NCBI GenBank assembly: GCA_028705905.1
Contig: JAQWCP010000078.1
Span: forward strand, 1 to 6,967
DNA length: 6,967 bases
Direction of reading: 5' to 3'
Origin: Oscillospiraceae bacterium
Lineage (GTDB): Bacteria; Bacillota; Clostridia; Oscillospirales; Oscillospiraceae
Positions within the stretch are counted from its first letter, which is position 1. Every line of letters starts with the position of its first letter. Below are positions 4,965 through 6,967 of the stretch, piece after piece. The notes beneath the pieces are model-generated. The model was not told where the DNA came from and ran no database searches. It saw only the letters and a list, made by a program, of their open reading frames with translations. The position numbers and the translations under genes are program-made.

Positions 4965-5474
4965 GTGAACAAAAAAATCATCAGAGAAAAAACCGTGTGC
5001 TTTACCGGACATCGGAGTGAAAAGCTCCCCCGAGGCGAGGCGCTGGAGCTGCTGCGCAAGCGGCTGGAATTAGAAATTGAACGTGCGCTGCAAGACGGCT
5101 ACGACACCTTTTTATTCGGTGGTGCCTACGGCTTCGACCTGATGGCGGCGGAGGAAGTGCTGGAGAAGAAAGTATTGGTCGATCTGCAAAACCCACGGCT
5201 GATTCGGCTGATTGCCGTCATCCCTTTTGAGGAACAGGCAGTGCGGTTTTCCGTTGCCGACCATGAACGGTACTATGAAATCATGCCGAAATGCGATGAG
5301 GTCATCACCTTGAACACCCATTACAGCAAAGAGTGCTATGCCCAGCGGAATCAGTATATGGTAGACCACAGCAGCCGAGTCATCTGCTGCTGGAATCGGC
5401 AGGCGGTCAGCGGAACGGCACAGACAGTCCGCATGGCAGAAAGACAAAACCTTGAAATTATCAATCTATTATGA
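4965..5474 (+). CDS. SLOG superfamily (DUF1273/YpsA-like) protein
   Basis: GTG at 4965 is chosen over an in-frame ATG at 4923 because GGAGG (4953-4957) is 7 nt upstream and the ATG falls inside the operator. The 169-aa product has the full DUF1273 pattern: KTVCFTGHRSEKLP (9-22), FLFGGAYGFDLMAAE (49-63), IAVIPFEEQAVRF (83-95), ERYYEIMPKCDEVITL (101-116), YAQRNQYMVDHSSRVICCW (125-143) and a final SGTAQTVRMAE helix (149-159). The glycine-rich GGA-x-G-x-D segment is the Rossmann-type ligand-binding region of SLOG proteins, which are thought to bind nucleotides or nucleotide-derived signals. Bacillus YpsA has been linked to cell division, and SLOG domains recur in conflict systems. Its role here is inferred to be sensing or signalling under control of the divergent XRE repressor; the ligand is unknown. 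Confidence 0.9.
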   Translation: MNKKIIREKTVCFTGHRSEKLPRGEALELLRKRLELEIERALQDGYDTFLFGGAYGFDLMAAEEVLEKKVLVDLQNPRLIRLIAVIPFEEQAVRFSVADHERYYEIMPKCDEVITLNTHYSKECYAQRNQYMVDHSSRVICCWNRQAVSGTAQTVRMAERQNLEIINLL

Positions 5475-5478
5475 AGAA

Positions 5479-5522
5479 AGCAAAAGGCATTGCCGCCATG
5501 AAAAGCGGTAATGCCTTTTGCT
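5479..5522 (+). terminator. 18-bp hairpin between SLOG and DUF4314 genes
   Basis: The arms 5479-5496 and 5505-5522 pair over 18 bp (one G-U) around the 8-nt loop CATGAAAA. The right arm contains CCTTTT but no T run follows, so termination may be incomplete. It begins 5 bp after the SLOG stop and ends 2 bp before the GGAGG of the next gene, where it could also limit ribosome access or stabilise mRNA. Confidence 0.7.
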
Positions 5523-5535
5523 ATGGAGGTAGCCT

Positions 5536-5799
5536 ATGAAACAGCATCCCAAATGGGTGGAGTTTTTGCGAGAGCAGTACCCACCCGGTACCCGCATCAA
5601 GCTGCGGGAGATGAAAGACCCTTATGCCCCCGTGCCGCCCGGCACCGAGGGAACGGTCAATTTTGTGGATGATGCCTGCGGCATCCACATGACCTGGGAC
5701 AACGGCCGAACGCTGGCGCTCCTGCCTGACCAAGACCAATTCTCGGTCATTGCCGACCCCGAGCCGGAGCAACAGATGGGAGGCATGAAATTTGAATAA
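5536..5799 (+). CDS. DUF4314 domain protein, 87 aa
   Basis: The ATG at 5536 follows GGAGG (5525-5529) by 6 nt. Residues about 17-70 match the DUF4314 pattern: PGTRIKLREMKDPYAPVPPG (17-36), GTEGTV (36-41), then HMTWDNGRTLALLPDQDQF (51-69). This is a small beta-barrel or SH3/KOW-like domain common in Firmicutes conjugative elements and phages; its function is unknown. The N-terminal helix (HPKWVEFLREQY) is typical of stand-alone members. The C-terminal tail QQMGGMKFE is Met/Gly-rich, and its codons carry the GGGAGG that serves the overlapping downstream gene. Its stop (TAA at 5797-5799) lies inside that gene, so the two should be translationally coupled. Confidence 0.85.
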   Translation: MKQHPKWVEFLREQYPPGTRIKLREMKDPYAPVPPGTEGTVNFVDDACGIHMTWDNGRTLALLPDQDQFSVIADPEPEQQMGGMKFE

Positions 5800-6967
5800 G
5801 ATTTTTGAAGTGGAAATTGGAAGGCCCGGTTCTATCGGGGCAATGACCGCCACGTCACTGAGCCTCCCTGCCACGCCTTTTGTGCTGGCAGATGCATTGG
5901 CTAAAGCGCACATCACCGATGAGCGCATCATCTACAGCACCGAGGTGCTCGACAGCAACTGTTCCTATTTGCCAAGCCTCATTGCTGCCAGTGCAAATAT
6001 CTATGAACTGAACCATCTTGCAAAGCGGTTGGCGGCACTGACTGAATGGGAGCTGGACTGCTTTGAGGGGCTGGTACGGATGGAGGCCGACAAAAACGGA
6101 ACACCCATCCCTCTGGAACGGCTCATCAACTTCACCAACAGCTTTGAAAACTGCCAGATTGTCTACGAAGCCCATAACGACGAATCCCTCGGTAAATTTT
6201 ATGTGGACAATAATATGGCAGATATTCCGGACAATCTGCCCGAAGCCGTCTACGAGCTGCTGGATTATGAAGCAATTGGCAGAAAAGCAAGAATTGCTGA
6301 GGGCGGCGTGTTCACCGATAAGGGCTATGTGGTGTTAAATGGAGATATCTCCCTCGCCTATCGTGAGCGCAGCGCCGTGCCGCTCGAAAAGCCCTCCTAC
6401 ACCATTGAACTGGAGGTCTGCAAAGGCAGCTTTGAGGATGGTGACTATGACAAGCACCGTTCCGAATTTCCGCTGCTCCCCGCCGATGATGGCGCAATCA
6501 ATCGTGTGCTGGTGCAGCTGGGGGCAGAATCACCCGAGGATTGCTCCTACAGAGCAGCAGACTGCATCGTCCCCAAGCTGACCGAGCTGGTATCCGATTT
6601 CCTCTATGCCAGCGATGGCGACTGCTATGGTTTGATAAACGAGCTGGCTGTGCAGCTCAAAAAGCTGGACGAGAGCGGAAAACTTTCCGTCTATTGCGCC
6701 ATGATGGAGGCAGCTCCCGATGACCTCACGCTGGAGGATGCCATTGATCTCACGAATCAAGTGGAATGGTTTCGACTCTTACCCGACGTGAGTTCACCCA
6801 GCGACTATGCGAAGCGCCAGCTCAATTTATATCAGATTGAGTGTGCCGACACCCTGTTTCGCAATAGCAATCTCTATGATTATGGGCAAACGCTGATCAA
6901 GGAAAAGGGGCTGTGCCTGACCGAATACGGACTGCTTGACACCATGAGCGGACAGCCTGTGCAGGAG
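5792..6967 (+). CDS. ArdA-like multi-module protein (3' end beyond window)
   Basis: Open from the TTG at 5792 through 392 codons to the right edge with no stop. TTG is preferred because GGGAGG (5778-5783) is 8 nt upstream and an in-frame TGA lies at 5786-5788; it gives the natural N-terminus MNKIFEVEIGRPG. The alternatives GTG 5810 or ATG 5843 would truncate the first strand. Module 1 (1 to about 190) carries LPATPFVLADAL (25-36), YELNHLAKRLAALTEWELDCF (71-91), LINFTNSFENC (111-121), LGKFYVDNNMADIPDN (133-148) and LLDYEAIGRK to GYV (156-180), the arrangement expected of ArdA. Module 2 begins at YTIELEV (203-209) and repeats a degraded version (DLTNQVEWFRLLP near 319-331, LYDYGQTLIKEKG near 361-373, LTEYGLL near 376-382). 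It is acidic: about 67 Asp/Glu against 32 Lys/Arg by hand count. The likely role is DNA-mimic inhibition of type I restriction. Confidence 0.75.
   Translation, partial: MNKIFEVEIGRPGSIGAMTATSLSLPATPFVLADALAKAHITDERIIYSTEVLDSNCSYLPSLIAASANIYELNHLAKRLAALTEWELDCFEGLVRMEADKNGTPIPLERLINFTNSFENCQIVYEAHNDESLGKFYVDNNMADIPDNLPEAVYELLDYEAIGRKARIAEGGVFTDKGYVVLNGDISLAYRERSAVPLEKPSYTIELEVCKGSFEDGDYDKHRSEFPLLPADDGAINRVLVQLGAESPEDCSYRAADCIVPKLTELVSDFLYASDGDCYGLINELAVQLKKLDESGKLSVYCAMMEAAPDDLTLEDAIDLTNQVEWFRLLPDVSSPSDYAKRQLNLYQIECADTLFRNSNLYDYGQTLIKEKGLCLTEYGLLDTMSGQPVQE

Overview
The window looks like the start of an integrated mobile element (ICE, conjugative transposon or prophage-like island) in a Gram-positive gut Clostridia-type genome. 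This is inferred from moderate GC, strong GGAGG ribosome binding sites, GTG and TTG starts beside consensus sigma-A promoter hexamers, a tRNA gene with encoded CCA, and accessory protein types (ArdA-like, LPD28-like, DUF4314, SLOG/DUF1273) familiar from Firmicutes conjugative elements. No integrase, relaxase or element end is visible, so the mobile-element assignment rests on gene content and position next to a tRNA.

Layout. Bases 23-99 are tRNA-Pro(GGG), followed by an intrinsic terminator at 158-191. Bases 192-591 hold no convincing gene but are densely structured: an inverted tRNA T-arm-like fragment (223-235) and several inverted repeats built from one word, GCGCCCTTT. That word occurs nine times exactly, in both orientations, between 261 and 1809, and I saw no exact copy afterwards. 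From 592 to 4478 a left-to-right series carries an unrecognised 222-aa protein, a long intergenic hairpin, a 231-aa protein with a four-cysteine cluster, a 394-aa acidic protein with two apparent ArdA-like modules, a 143-aa protein with a related C-terminal half, and a 263-aa LPD28-like protein. The second, third and fourth of these genes are joined by two ATGA stop/start overlaps.

Bases 4480-5474 form a regulatory cassette: a leftward XRE/Cro-CI-type repressor with its own terminator, a 137-bp divergent control region with three dyad or repeat sites and a near-consensus promoter, and a rightward SLOG (DUF1273/YpsA-like) gene. After an 18-bp hairpin come a small DUF4314 gene and, overlapping it by 8 bp through a TTG start, another acidic ArdA-like multi-module protein that runs off the right edge.

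Working together: the likely theme is establishment and protection of a mobile element. ArdA-family proteins mimic DNA and block type I restriction. Here several divergent, partly duplicated ArdA-like modules lie near a repressor-controlled nucleotide-sensor-type protein. Several genes end in a short Met/Gly-rich tail whose codons also supply the Shine-Dalgarno of the next gene. The most noteworthy items are the GCGCCCTTT repeat family, the three-site XRE/SLOG switch and the diversified ArdA-like cluster.
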